Positions 35,521 through 43,995 are shown, numbered from the stretch's first letter. The stretch is 64,000 bases of DNA from Cytophagaceae bacterium (GCA_947458545.1 CANGYH010000006.1:1-64000), one strand, 5' to 3'. The notes: generated by a model not told the origin, from the letters alone. Program-made: numbers and translations.

Positions 35521-36147
35521 ATGTCATTCAGTACCCTGTCAGATTCTCAGTTATGGGACCTTTTTCGGGACGGAGACGTGGAGGCGTATCTATACCTTAA
35601 AGAAAAATTTGTTAAGCCTCTTTATCGGTATGGCTCCAAAATTTGCTCGAATCCGGCCTTAGCCAAAGAGGTTGTTGCAGATCTTTTTGTAAATATCTGG
35701 ATTAAACGGGCCACGCTTGGCCCCGCTCCTTCTGTTTCTAACTACCTGTATCTGAGCCTTCGTCGCAATTTACTAGCTCGCATAGAAAAGGATAGGCGGT
35801 ATTCCTCTTTAGAAGACACAGGGCTCGATAGTCTTTTGGACCATGGCTCAACAGCTGAGGAGCGCCTTATAGGAGACGAGCAAGCCACTGCGATGCAACA
35901 AAGGTTGCAGAGCGCCCTGGCCCAACTAAGCAGCCGGCAGCGAGAGGCTATTCATCTCCGTTTCTTTGAAGAGCGAGACTACGAAGACATAGCCACAATG
36001 ATGGATATGAACACGCAATCTGCCTACAACCTGATACATCGCTCGCTCAAGGCGCTACGATCGGTAATGGGCAACCCATCAGAGCCGCTGTCATTGGCCA
36101 TCCTTTTAGGGATCTTGATAGATGGCTTGCTGGGGCTTTACCATTAA
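35521..36147 (+). CDS. ECF RNA polymerase sigma factor (Bacteroidota FecI-like)
   Basis: A 208-aa ECF sigma factor. Region 2 is at about residues 8-75 ('LWDLFRDGDVEAYLYLKEKFVKPLYRYGSKIC', 'EVVADLFVNIWIKR'). Region 4 is at about 125-180, with the helix-turn-helix 'LSSRQREAIHLRFFEERDYEDIATMMDMNTQSAYNLIHRSLKAL'. A short hydrophobic C-terminal tail (SLAILLGILIDGLLGLYH) is common in Bacteroidota members. It is divergent from fecR, whereas in most Bacteroidota loci the two are co-directional. It should drive the susCD/GH66 operon when released. Confidence 0.94.
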   Translation: MSFSTLSDSQLWDLFRDGDVEAYLYLKEKFVKPLYRYGSKICSNPALAKEVVADLFVNIWIKRATLGPAPSVSNYLYLSLRRNLLARIEKDRRYSSLEDTGLDSLLDHGSTAEERLIGDEQATAMQQRLQSALAQLSSRQREAIHLRFFEERDYEDIATMMDMNTQSAYNLIHRSLKALRSVMGNPSEPLSLAILLGILIDGLLGLYH

Positions 36148-36201
36148 ATGACCAGAGCTATTTATAAGACTCAGGCCAGGCTTGCTATCTGCTAAAGAAA
36201 C

Positions 36202-36999
36202 TTACCTCACCAATAAACGAACAGCTTCTGAGCCATACTCGGTCTCTACCGTACAAACATAAAGGCCAGGGGTAATGGTGGCATCCCATGTGGTTTTGTG
36301 AACGCCAGATGGCATAAAGCCCTCGTGCAAAACCGCCACCGTGGCTCCGAGGACGTCTTTTATGCTTATTTTGACATTGCCGGCTACACGTAGGCTATAC
36401 CGAATCTGCGCTTTACCTGAAACAGGATTGGGGATAACGGCGGCACCCAAAGAGGCCCTTTGGGGATCTTTGACCGAGACCAAGCTTGCCGGCACCGGAA
36501 AGTACACCACCAAATCTGTGGTGCATGCTGTACCGCTCGACGAGCGCGCATGAGCCTGCCTATCCCAAGGGCTGGGGGTAGAGTTTCCACTGTTGAACAC
36601 GCATTTAAAGCCCTTTATTTGCCCAACGGGCACTGTAGCATCAAACGGGAAATACGTTCTTGGCGTGATGGTTATGCTGTAAGAGCCATCTCCATTAGAG
36701 GTTAGTTGGGTAGCATCAGTATTGCCACTGGCATCCCAGTCGTGCGGGAAACGCCAGTTGTACTGGTCGTCCATGCCGCCTGCGTGCAGGTGTATTGCTG
36801 CGGCGCCTACTAAAGACGCGCCAGTACCAGCCTCGCAAGACAGTGCCGGCACAAATGTTATGGTAATAGGATCCTCACCGTTGGCATTGGCGGGCGAGAT
36901 GTAAATGATGCCTGCCTGGTCTGGCAGGGGGGGCTGTGTTTGGCCCAAGGCCGTAAACGCTGCTGCTATCAGCACAGCAGAAAGTAGCTTTGCCTTCAT
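36202..36999 (-). CDS. Secreted T9SS protein with Ig/CBM-like domain
   Basis: A 265-aa exported protein with a signal peptide (MKAKLLSAVLIAAAFTALG). Residues about 28-165 form a beta-rich domain ('ITITFVPALSCEAGTGASLVGAAAIHLHAGGM', 'GQIKGFKCVFNSGN') resembling domains attached to alpha-glucan-active Bacteroidota proteins. The C-terminus ('AAVIPNPVSGKAQIRYSLRVAGNVKISIKDVLGATVAVL', 'LYVCTVETEYG') is a type A T9SS sorting domain. Next to the dextran PUL a glycan-binding role is plausible but unproven. It converges with the sigma factor gene. Confidence 0.78.
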   Translation of the reverse strand: MKAKLLSAVLIAAAFTALGQTQPPLPDQAGIIYISPANANGEDPITITFVPALSCEAGTGASLVGAAAIHLHAGGMDDQYNWRFPHDWDASGNTDATQLTSNGDGSYSITITPRTYFPFDATVPVGQIKGFKCVFNSGNSTPSPWDRQAHARSSSGTACTTDLVVYFPVPASLVSVKDPQRASLGAAVIPNPVSGKAQIRYSLRVAGNVKISIKDVLGATVAVLHEGFMPSGVHKTTWDATITPGLYVCTVETEYGSEAVRLLVR

Positions 37000-37215
37000 T
37001 CTATTATTTGGTAAGCTTGGAGCACTAATCCAGATTTAATAGAGGCCAGACCCACCTATCTACTCAATTAGGTGGTCTGAAAGGTTAAAAAGGCGAACGG
37101 TACCGGTCTACAACTAATGGAAGTTGGCCAAGCCTACTCTTTCCTTACAGGTTAGACGTAAAGCGAGCTTGCACATGTTTGCAGTTGGCTAGTACTAACC
37201 GGGCAGATGTTTCTG

Positions 37216-37625
37216 CTATGAGTGGCCCTTTCTGCATCCATTCGGAAGATGCCGCTGGTCTACCAAGAACGTGTACGGGTCATACGTCCAATCTGCCGTG
37301 GGCGCCTTTTGCAGTTCCTGCTCTAGGCTATCTACCCAGGCTTGTTTGTATGGCTGGGTTACATCAACTTCAACCTCTAGCTGATAACTCTCTGGCAGTA
37401 GGCCTTTGCCGCTTTGGCGCTTGCGGCGGCGCTCCAGCTCGGCCAGGGGCACCATTTCTAGGTGCTTGCCCTCCTGTACAGCTTTGCCTCGCTTTCGTCA
37501 AAGCCACCTACCCCTAGGTGACCGATTCGGCCAACTCCTTCCGGCTCAATCAGATCTTCACCTTCAGCAACAACAAGCAAGCCCTCAGCGCCTAATTGCA
37601 GAGTCGGCGGAAGTAAAGCCCGCAT
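37216..37625 (-). pseudogene. Frameshifted gene remnant of unknown family
   Basis: Two minus-strand frames appear to be halves of one protein. The first reads MRALLPPTLQLGAEGLLVVA, then 'EGVGRIGHLGVGGFDESEA'. Near 37470 the reading shifts by one base to 'KAVQEGKHLEMVPLAELERRRKRQ', then 'VDVTQPYKQAWVDSLEQELQ' and a stop at 37216. The joined product, about 135 residues, has good compositional continuity. I do not recognise the family. It lies 11 bp beyond a terminator that serves sequence upstream, so it would need its own promoter; none is evident. Coincidental open frames are the alternative. Confidence 0.4.
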
Positions 37626-37633
37626 ATCGCCAC

Positions 37634-37670
37634 CCAAAAAAAGGGCCTCAACAAAATCGTTGAGGCCCCT
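37634..37670 (-). terminator. Rho-independent terminator downstream of a tRNA fragment
   Basis: Read on the minus strand, GGGCCTCAAC and GTTGAGGCCC form a 10-bp stem with a six-base loop, followed by seven T. It has the form of a natural terminator about 30 bp after a tRNA 3' end. Confidence 0.85.
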
Positions 37671-37697
37671 ATACATTCCCAGGAGGCGCGCTCACTG

Positions 37698-37717
37698 TGG
37701 AGTTGGAGGGATTTGAA
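37698..37717 (-). other. tRNA 3'-end fragment, candidate integration (att) scar
   Basis: On the minus strand TTCAAATCCCTCCAACTCCA is the T-loop, T-stem 3' side, acceptor 3' strand and discriminator of a tRNA. The bases upstream do not pair with it, so the rest of the tRNA is missing. The fragment starts at the T-loop, as the core sites used by tRNA-targeting tyrosine integrases often do, and is followed by a proper terminator. An element that integrated here would lie to the right of 37717. Confidence 0.5.
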
Positions 37718-37861
37718 CCATGTCCTTAAGTTCCTGATTTTATAACACTTACAATTTTTCGCAATGGTGAGCTCACCGCTCTGCACACCTGATTTTTTGG
37801 TACTTTTTATGGATATTCTCAAGTTGAAAAAATTCTAAAGAAGTTTGGAGGGGGCATGGGT

Positions 37862-37900
37862 CAACGTGTCACAAATCTGATTCAGATTTGTGACACGTTG
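37862..37900. repeat. 39-bp near-perfect palindrome (19-bp arms, 1-base centre)
   Basis: Arms 37862-37880 and 37882-37900 are perfectly complementary around a single T. It covers the last codons and stop of the small gene ending at 37869. Neither side has a T-run, so it is not a standard intrinsic terminator. A dimeric repressor site, recombination site or cruciform is possible. Confidence 0.9.
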
Positions 37901-38132
37901 GCTCACCCGTTTCAAGAAACCGAATGATGGTAAGGGCATCCTTGCGCGTGAGCATCTTGCGCTGGGAGCGAATGCCGGGCTTCAGGTGCGGGGTATCCCA
38001 CTGGATGGCCTTGGCTTCGATCAAAGGGGCTAGTTCCTTTTTTAGGGTGCGGACGGTACGCAGACCGACGGCCTCGGCGATTTCCCATTTGTAGTAGAAG
38101 AGTCTGTCTTCAGGCAGAGCTATGGCAGCCAT
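37869..38132 (-). CDS. Small winged-helix-like protein of unknown function
   Basis: An 87-aa frame. ATG 38132 (MAAIALPEDRLFYYKWEIAE) is preferred over an upstream ATG that adds a less protein-like leader. The core 'WEIAEAVGLRTVRTLKKELAPLIE' looks like a helix-turn-helix, and 'RSQRKMLTRKDALTIIRFLETGEP' resembles a MerR- or excisionase-like basic helix. The last eight codons lie inside the 39-bp palindrome. Beside a tRNA-derived att-like scar, a small DNA-binding protein could be an excisionase or regulator; that is inference. Confidence 0.5.
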   Translation of the reverse strand: MAAIALPEDRLFYYKWEIAEAVGLRTVRTLKKELAPLIEAKAIQWDTPHLKPGIRSQRKMLTRKDALTIIRFLETGEPTCHKSESDL

Positions 38133-38453
38133 GGATAATCCGTTGTAATGGGCCAATAATATACTACCTGTCAATATGGCCTACTAATAAATTCAGATTT
38201 TAAGGGAAAAATGGGCACAAATAGGGAGCGATAAGTGCTTCTCCCTACACGCCTTGCCCGTAATGAGAAGGCTGGTTGCACTCGCCACTACTTAAAGCCC
38301 ATTGAAAAGTAAGTAAATAGACAACAGACTTGGCCCCTTGGGATCTGCCTCTCGCTATTTGTTAAAAGGATTCCAGAGTAAGTAAGTAAAAAAATAAATA
38401 ACGGCATGGCCATTCTATTGATAAAAAGACTAATTCTGACCCTTAGCAGTGCC
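38133..38453. other. Intergenic region, no gene seen
   Basis: About 320 bp of AT-rich DNA between the small DNA-binding-like gene and the terminator of the large T9SS gene. I found no coding signature, RNA gene or promoter match. Confidence 0.4.
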
Positions 38454-38456
38454 TGC

Positions 38457-38500
38457 AAAAAAACGGGGTGCCCTTACACAAGTGTAAAGGCACCCCGTTT
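38457..38500 (-). terminator. Terminator of the large T9SS gene
   Basis: A 19-bp stem with one mismatch (arms 38461-38479 and 38482-38500, two-base gap) is followed on the minus strand by seven T. It lies 22 bp past the stop of the gene. Confidence 0.9.
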
Positions 38501-38521
38501 GTACTAGCGGCTGCAGCCGAT

Positions 38522-41500
38522 CTACTGCTTCACCACCTGCCGTTGCAGCACACCCCCTGGATAGCGCACCTTGAGGATGTAGGTGCTGGCGGGTAAGCCT
38601 TGCAGGTTGATGGTGTTGCGAGCAGGCCTTGGCAACGATAGCAGCGAACGGCCAAGTTGGTCTATCACCTCCACGTGCTCAATCTCACCGTGGGTGAGTT
38701 TTAGGTGCACGCTGTTGCTGGTTGGGTTGGGCGATAGCTCCAGGCTGGGTGGCTGGGCGTGCCTGGCTAGGCTGGAGACAGTTGCTACTTCTGGGCCAAT
38801 AAAGAACAGGTTGAATCCTTTAGGACTTCCTCTGAAATTATTGACCGCAAGGATAAAAAAGTCGCCAGTATTCACAGTTATAGGAATTCTAAACTTATTA
38901 TTTGGAATACCGAAACTGGAGAATGCCCCAAGTGAGTCATACATACCAGTAACACCAGAGATCCCGGAATAATCACACCCCACATCGTAGGGGTTGGGAG
39001 CGGTAAAACTTCCTGCCACATTAATAAGCGAGCATGTAGAAACGCTTGCTGAACTTGAACCTGTTGGAAGCCTATATAGTACCCAATCATAATCAGTGAT
39101 TGAGCTGCAAGCAGTAGCCAGATCTGAGCAATTACGCCAAGCACTCGGTCCGCCATCCAGATCATTCGGCACAATTACAAATCGCAATTCCCCAGGCCTT
39201 TGAATACCAAATTGGAAAAAAGCTGTTGTGCTTTCTGAAACACCACAACCGCCACCATAATTATCTTGTACGTTACCTCGCCCACAAAGCGAACGATCTG
39301 GTATGACGGTTTGTGAGTTTAGAATTCTTATGGCACCTATACAATCTTGTTCAGGCCTGCTACTTGACGGATATTGAGTGATAGTAATGGGAGATGATAC
39401 AGCTGATGTACAAGCACTTGCTATGGCTCGAACCGTATAGATACCAGCAGACGCCGCATTAATGGTGTTGTTAGTTTCACCAGTATTCCAAATGTAAGCG
39501 GAGCCACCATTAGCTCTAAGTAAAGTTGAACCAACCTCACATATAGTCGTAGAGCTAAGCGCGGTAATTGTTGGGGCAGCAGGCGCGGGAGTAACTCCTA
39601 CCACTGTAACAGCAGAAACCGCAGATGTACAGACGTTGGAAATAGTCCTAACAGTGTAGCTGCCTGCAGTACTTACAGTGATACGGCTTGATGTGGCACC
39701 AGTACTCCATATGAAACCAAAACCTGTAGAAGAGGCTGTAAGTATTACAGAATCGCCTTGGCAGAAAGTCGTCGGGCCGCTTGCTGCAATCGTTGGGGTT
39801 GAAGGAGGGGCTGTTACCGAAACAACCGTTGGCGTTGAGACTGCCGAGGTACAAGCATTGGCGATGGTCCGAACGGAGTAACTGCCTGGGGTACTTACAG
39901 TAATGCTGCGCGTTGTAGCACCAGTATTCCAGATGTATCCCAGCCCTGTAGACGTGGCGGTAAGGGTTACAGAGCCTCCCTGGCAGAACGTCGTCGGGCC
40001 GCCTGCAGCTATTGTCGGGGTAGCAGGTGGTGCTGTTACAGATACAACCGTTGGCGTTGAGACCGCTGAGGTACAGGCATTGGCGATGGTCCGTACGGTG
40101 TAGTTACCTGGCGAGTTGACGGTGATGTTGCGGGTAGTTGCACCGTTGCTCCAGAGATAACCAAACCCAGCAGGGGCGGTGAGCGTTACGGATCCGCCTT
40201 GACAGAACGTCGTAGGGCCAGCTGCCGCGATGGTAGGAGCGGCGGGGGAACCGATCGATACTTTAACAGTATCAGTACATGACTGCCCGTTGGTAGTAGC
40301 AGTACACCAATAGCTGGTGGTTTGAGTAGGATTAACCTGAATGTTTGGTGTGGTAGCACCCGTTGACCAGAGGTAGGTGGTGCCTGAATACAACTGCAAA
40401 ACTTCAGATGCGGTAAGAGCTCGGCTCCAAATGCCTACGTCATCGATTTTACCATTTACATGAGCATCACCATTCGTATTATAAAAGCTATTACCTCTGC
40501 CAATTGAAGTTGGTGTTGAAAAGTTTGTGTAACAAAATGAGTTTCTGGTAGCTACTAGCTGGCCGTTAAGGAAGATCTTTGAAGTATTTGCAAGTAGGTC
40601 ATTAACTAGAACTACGTGATTCCAAACCGATGGTAATGGACTGGTATTTGAAGAAAAACAAGCGCAAGGACCAGCACAATTAGCATTCTCACCTCCTGCA
40701 GAAACAACAGTGTTGCCTTGAGGATCTACATTAATAGTAATTCCGATCTTCTTTGTATTGCCTGGGCCGCTCCTGTCTAAAATTAAATGTGCATCATTAT
40801 CTGAGGTGAGAAACCAGACGCTAACAGTTGAAGATGAAGATGTTACAGGCAAAATACTGTTGTTAATACCAATGTAATTACTAATACCATCAAAACTATA
40901 CGCACTATTAGGCACCCCATTCCTATCTGTGGTAAGGGTAGCGCCATATACAGTTCCATTATTGCCGTTGCCACTAGCGTCGTTGGCATTGCCGTTAAAA
41001 GGCCAATAGCCGACTAAGCCAGTTTGTAGGTTGGCAGGTAAAATACTGCCAGTGCCTCCGCTAAGACCTAGAACTTTTGCGGCCAAGGTTACAGGTGCGC
41101 CGGCACAAACACTGGTATCCCGCCCTAAATCTACTTTGATAACAGATACCGTTACAGCCTGGCTTACTGCGCTTGTACAGGTACTTGATATTGTTCGCAC
41201 GCTGTAACTGCCTGGGGTACTTACAGTGATGTTGCGGGTAGTTGCACCGTTGCTCCAGATATAGCCTTCGCTTGCAGAAGAGGTGAGGGTTACAGAGCCG
41301 CCCTGGCAGAAGGTGGTAGGACCGCCTGCTGCTATTGTCGGGGTAGCAGGCTTTCGCCTTACAACTACAGTCTTAATAACACTGTCCTTGCAATTAGCTC
41401 GGCTAGTAACAATTAGTTGCGCTTGATATGTACCGTAGGCACCATAAATATGCGTCGCTTGTGTATTTATTGAAGAAGTTTGCCCATCTCCAAAGCGAAT

Positions 41501-43003
41501 TGTATATTGAAAGGAAGTATCATTTGGTGAAAGATTCCTAAAAACTGTAGCACTACCCTCACAGGCTGTATCGGCAATAAAATCAGGTATGATGTTACAA
41601 GACTGTGGACTTACTGTATTGTTTCCAAACTTAAAGATGTAAGGGTAATTTAAAGATGTCGCAGGTATAGTAGCTGAACCCAAACTAAATCCGCCTGGGG
41701 TAATAAGTGTCATCAGCAAGTTACCAGCCATATCAGAATTAATATTTGGATAATATTCATTTCCACTCCCACCAATAGTTTTAAAATCTAAAATATTGCC
41801 TTCCAAATCGCAGCGACCAATGAAAACATCAGACAACCCGTTGGATGTAATAGGAGTAGGTAAGTTGTTTGAGCTTCCAGAAAAAACGCCAGAACACAAT
41901 ACTCTTCCCCTTTTATCAATACAAAGCGACAAGAGCATATCATTATTATCTGTCGCAGCTATGGAGCGCAACCAAATTATGTTCCCGCTAGGGTTTAGTT
42001 TAAACAAGCAGCAGTCTCCCCCTCCTGCACTATTCAAAATGAAGCCATCAGAGTCAATTTGTCCTTGAAATCTCATCGAAGCAATGCAGTTATTTAGAGA
42101 ATCAATAGCCAGCGGGCCACCAAAGCTCCAACCAGTAGTGTAATAAACTTTAGCCCAAAGAGGTGTGCCACTGTTGTTAAATTTGGCAATATAATTGGAC
42201 CACCCATTGCTGGTAATTGTTGAGCTTCCGAAATAGTTAATACCCCAGATTTGGCCTGATACATACACATTATCTGAGTTATCTATAGCTAACCAACTGG
42301 CACTGCAATCTATGGGCCCGCCTGCACTTGTTGCCCAAATTGCGTTTCCGTTTGTGTCGTACTTTGCTAGCCACATATCATCGTGCCCAAGGCTGTTTAG
42401 AGTAAATGGCCCGAAGTCAGAGGATCCAAAAAATATTCCCGTTGCCACGAGGTTTCCTCGGCTGTCAAAACCTATATCTCCACAACCATCTCCAACATTG
42501 GGTCCAGTACTTGAACCGCCAGCCCTCCTGGCCCAAACTATGGAACCGTTGGGCCTCATTTTAGCAAAGAATATATCAGTGGAGCCTCTTGATGATAATA
42601 CATCCGTGCCCATCTGTAGTGATTGCTCGAAATTTCCAGACAGATAAATATTTCCTGTCTTGCTAATGGCTATATCTGTCACTAGAGAATTGCCCGGGCT
42701 ACTGAAGTTTTGGACCCAAATTCGATTGCCGCTTTTGTCAAACTTTGCTAAACAAAAGTCTACATCTACACCTCCTGATATGATAGTATCACTAAGTGTA
42801 ATACTATTTCTGTAGGTGTATGCAACATAAGCATTTCCTACATCATCGACCGCTGAAGGTACCTCTTCAGTGTATCCAACTGGGCTTCCGTTGGGTATTG
42901 TAGCACCTCGAACCCAGTTGATTGGCGGTATTTGCACCTGTGCTGATGCCATAAGACAATGCAGCAAGGTCAGAAAGCATGCTAAGTTTGTAATTTTCTT
43001 CAT
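38522..43003 (-). CDS. Large secreted T9SS protein with propeller-like, PKD, LamG and Ig-like repeats
   Basis: A 1493-aa surface protein. ATG 43003 starts a signal peptide (MKKITNLACFLTLLHCLMASAQ). Residues about 25-500 hold SBBP-type beta-propeller repeats ('GNAYVAYTYRNSI', 'GNIYLSGNFEQSL', 'FAKMRPNGSIVWARRAGG'). A PKD-like domain follows (about 520-580, 'FGDGQTSSINTQATHIYGAYG'), then an Ig-like repeat, a LamG/concanavalin-like domain ('TGLVGYWPFNGNANDASGNG', 'GKIDDVGIWSRALTASEVLQLY') and four more Ig-like repeats with motif 'PTIAAGGPTTFCQGGSVTLT'. The last 80 residues (LELSPNPTSNSVHLKLTHG, then LPASTYILKVRYPGG) are a type A T9SS sorting domain. It is probably an adhesin or matrix protein; no catalytic site is seen. 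Confidence 0.86.
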   Translation of the reverse strand: MKKITNLACFLTLLHCLMASAQVQIPPINWVRGATIPNGSPVGYTEEVPSAVDDVGNAYVAYTYRNSITLSDTIISGGVDVDFCLAKFDKSGNRIWVQNFSSPGNSLVTDIAISKTGNIYLSGNFEQSLQMGTDVLSSRGSTDIFFAKMRPNGSIVWARRAGGSSTGPNVGDGCGDIGFDSRGNLVATGIFFGSSDFGPFTLNSLGHDDMWLAKYDTNGNAIWATSAGGPIDCSASWLAIDNSDNVYVSGQIWGINYFGSSTITSNGWSNYIAKFNNSGTPLWAKVYYTTGWSFGGPLAIDSLNNCIASMRFQGQIDSDGFILNSAGGGDCCLFKLNPSGNIIWLRSIAATDNNDMLLSLCIDKRGRVLCSGVFSGSSNNLPTPITSNGLSDVFIGRCDLEGNILDFKTIGGSGNEYYPNINSDMAGNLLMTLITPGGFSLGSATIPATSLNYPYIFKFGNNTVSPQSCNIIPDFIADTACEGSATVFRNLSPNDTSFQYTIRFGDGQTSSINTQATHIYGAYGTYQAQLIVTSRANCKDSVIKTVVVRRKPATPTIAAGGPTTFCQGGSVTLTSSASEGYIWSNGATTRNITVSTPGSYSVRTISSTCTSAVSQAVTVSVIKVDLGRDTSVCAGAPVTLAAKVLGLSGGTGSILPANLQTGLVGYWPFNGNANDASGNGNNGTVYGATLTTDRNGVPNSAYSFDGISNYIGINNSILPVTSSSSTVSVWFLTSDNDAHLILDRSGPGNTKKIGITINVDPQGNTVVSAGGENANCAGPCACFSSNTSPLPSVWNHVVLVNDLLANTSKIFLNGQLVATRNSFCYTNFSTPTSIGRGNSFYNTNGDAHVNGKIDDVGIWSRALTASEVLQLYSGTTYLWSTGATTPNIQVNPTQTTSYWCTATTNGQSCTDTVKVSIGSPAAPTIAAAGPTTFCQGGSVTLTAPAGFGYLWSNGATTRNITVNSPGNYTVRTIANACTSAVSTPTVVSVTAPPATPTIAAGGPTTFCQGGSVTLTATSTGLGYIWNTGATTRSITVSTPGSYSVRTIANACTSAVSTPTVVSVTAPPSTPTIAASGPTTFCQGDSVILTASSTGFGFIWSTGATSSRITVSTAGSYTVRTISNVCTSAVSAVTVVGVTPAPAAPTITALSSTTICEVGSTLLRANGGSAYIWNTGETNNTINAASAGIYTVRAIASACTSAVSSPITITQYPSSSRPEQDCIGAIRILNSQTVIPDRSLCGRGNVQDNYGGGCGVSESTTAFFQFGIQRPGELRFVIVPNDLDGGPSAWRNCSDLATACSSITDYDWVLYRLPTGSSSASVSTCSLINVAGSFTAPNPYDVGCDYSGISGVTGMYDSLGAFSSFGIPNNKFRIPITVNTGDFFILAVNNFRGSPKGFNLFFIGPEVATVSSLARHAQPPSLELSPNPTSNSVHLKLTHGEIEHVEVIDQLGRSLLSLPRPARNTINLQGLPASTYILKVRYPGGVLQRQVVKQ

Positions 43004-43193
43004 AGTGCCATAATGGCTGTTAATTGAAATGCTCATTTCATTTTCAGGTAGCATCTTTGTAGAGCTCGTAGATGCACAACCAGATCTTGGCTAAACAAAA
43101 TTTGCTGCATCTTGAAAGACACAAGTGTTGTTATAGCGTTTGCAATGCAAAAGTTGCCAGCCTAAGTATAAAAATGTATCCTTGAGCGTACTC

Positions 43194-43227
43194 TTTTGCC
43201 ACTGCTGGGGCTTTGATACTACTTTTG
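43194..43227 (+). promoter_or_regulatory. Bacteroidota-type promoter of the Xre-family gene
   Basis: TTTTG (43194-43198) is followed after 21 nt by TACTTTTG (43220-43227), matching the -33/-7 pattern closely. The start codon at 43247 lies 19 nt beyond the -7 element. Confidence 0.75.
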
Positions 43228-43246
43228 AGGACAAACAAAGAGATCT

Positions 43247-43597
43247 ATGGACATTGGGAGCAAAATCAAAAAGTTCAGAGAGCTTAAAAACATTACCCGA
43301 GAGGCCATGGCTTCTGAGATGCAAATGAGCCTGAGTGGTTACAGTAAGATTGAGCGCAACGAGGTTGATCTTACCCTCTCTCGCATTCAGCAAATAGCTC
43401 AGATCCTTGGTGTAGATATTTCCCAAATACTCAATTTTGATGCCTCTCAGATATTCAATTTAACAGAAAATCATATGGTGCAAGGCACAGGCGCAAAGGC
43501 CAAGCAAATCAACTTCTATGGCGATGAGTATAAAGACAAATATATTAAAATGCTGGAAGAAGAAAATGCTCGATTAAAAAAAGAATTAGGTCTGTGA
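43247..43597 (+). CDS. Xre/HipB-like helix-turn-helix regulator with C-terminal coiled coil
   Basis: A 116-aa DNA-binding protein. Residues 1-62 are an HTH_3 domain ('MDIGSKIKKFRELKNITREA', 'MSLSGYSKIERNEVDLTLSRIQQIAQILGVD'). A linker follows, then a short leucine-zipper-like helix at the C-terminus (YIKMLEEENARLKKELG), so it probably dimerises. Such proteins are free-standing regulators in Bacteroidota or antitoxins. The sequence just downstream, on the opposite strand, may hold a decayed HipA-like toxin C-terminus, but the orientation is wrong for a hipBA operon. Confidence 0.88.
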   Translation: MDIGSKIKKFRELKNITREAMASEMQMSLSGYSKIERNEVDLTLSRIQQIAQILGVDISQILNFDASQIFNLTENHMVQGTGAKAKQINFYGDEYKDKYIKMLEEENARLKKELGL

Positions 43598-43628
43598 CCC
43601 CGTCTTTACGTCGATCACCTCCCTGGTA

Positions 43629-43645
43629 CCGCCTAGTGGTACGGG
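43629..43645. repeat. Second copy of a dispersed 17-mer
   Basis: CCGCCTAGTGGTACGGG is identical to 22727-22743, with further similarity after it (a GC..TGC.CATGG pattern). Here it is embedded in a small inverted repeat (GGTACC...GTGGTAC). Both copies sit in gene-free degenerate DNA. Confidence 0.6.
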
Positions 43646-43759
43646 TGCTATGCGCATGGGTATAATGAGTAAGGGCTAAGGGTTGTGGCAGAAAGGCGGC
43701 GCCTCCAAACATAATGTTAAACATCAAGCCCGTTGCCGTGTGGTAGTCTTGCAACCCAG

Positions 43760-43995
43760 CTCAGACTGTACTTGTACTTGGTTGGGTAAGGTTTTCCAGT
43801 GTCCTACCGTTTCGTTTATCTGATCGATTGTTTCTTTGGCCCTTTCGTGACTAAAAGATTTGGCCACCGCCGTTAGATCCGCTCCTATGATGCCATCTAT
43901 TGCCGTTGATGCTCAGCGCATGCTGGCCCATCCATCGATGTGCATGGGCTTGCTTCCCACTTCTAGCCTATGCTCAATGCCATTGGCTACTACAG
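43760..43995 (-). pseudogene. Possible HipA-like toxin C-terminal remnant
   Basis: On the minus strand, pieces resemble the C-terminus of HipA kinases: 'NGIEHRLEVGSKPMHID', then in another frame ALSINGN, then 'GADLTAVAKSFSHERAKETI' and 'QINETVGHW'. HipA proteins typically show an 'ALSxNGK' motif followed by 'DLLxLAxxxGxxxAxxIIxxVxxxVxxW'. Stops and frame changes interrupt it and no kinase domain remains, so if real it is dead. The rest of 43598-44257 shows no gene. This is a by-eye match to a family consensus and could be mistaken. Confidence 0.3.
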
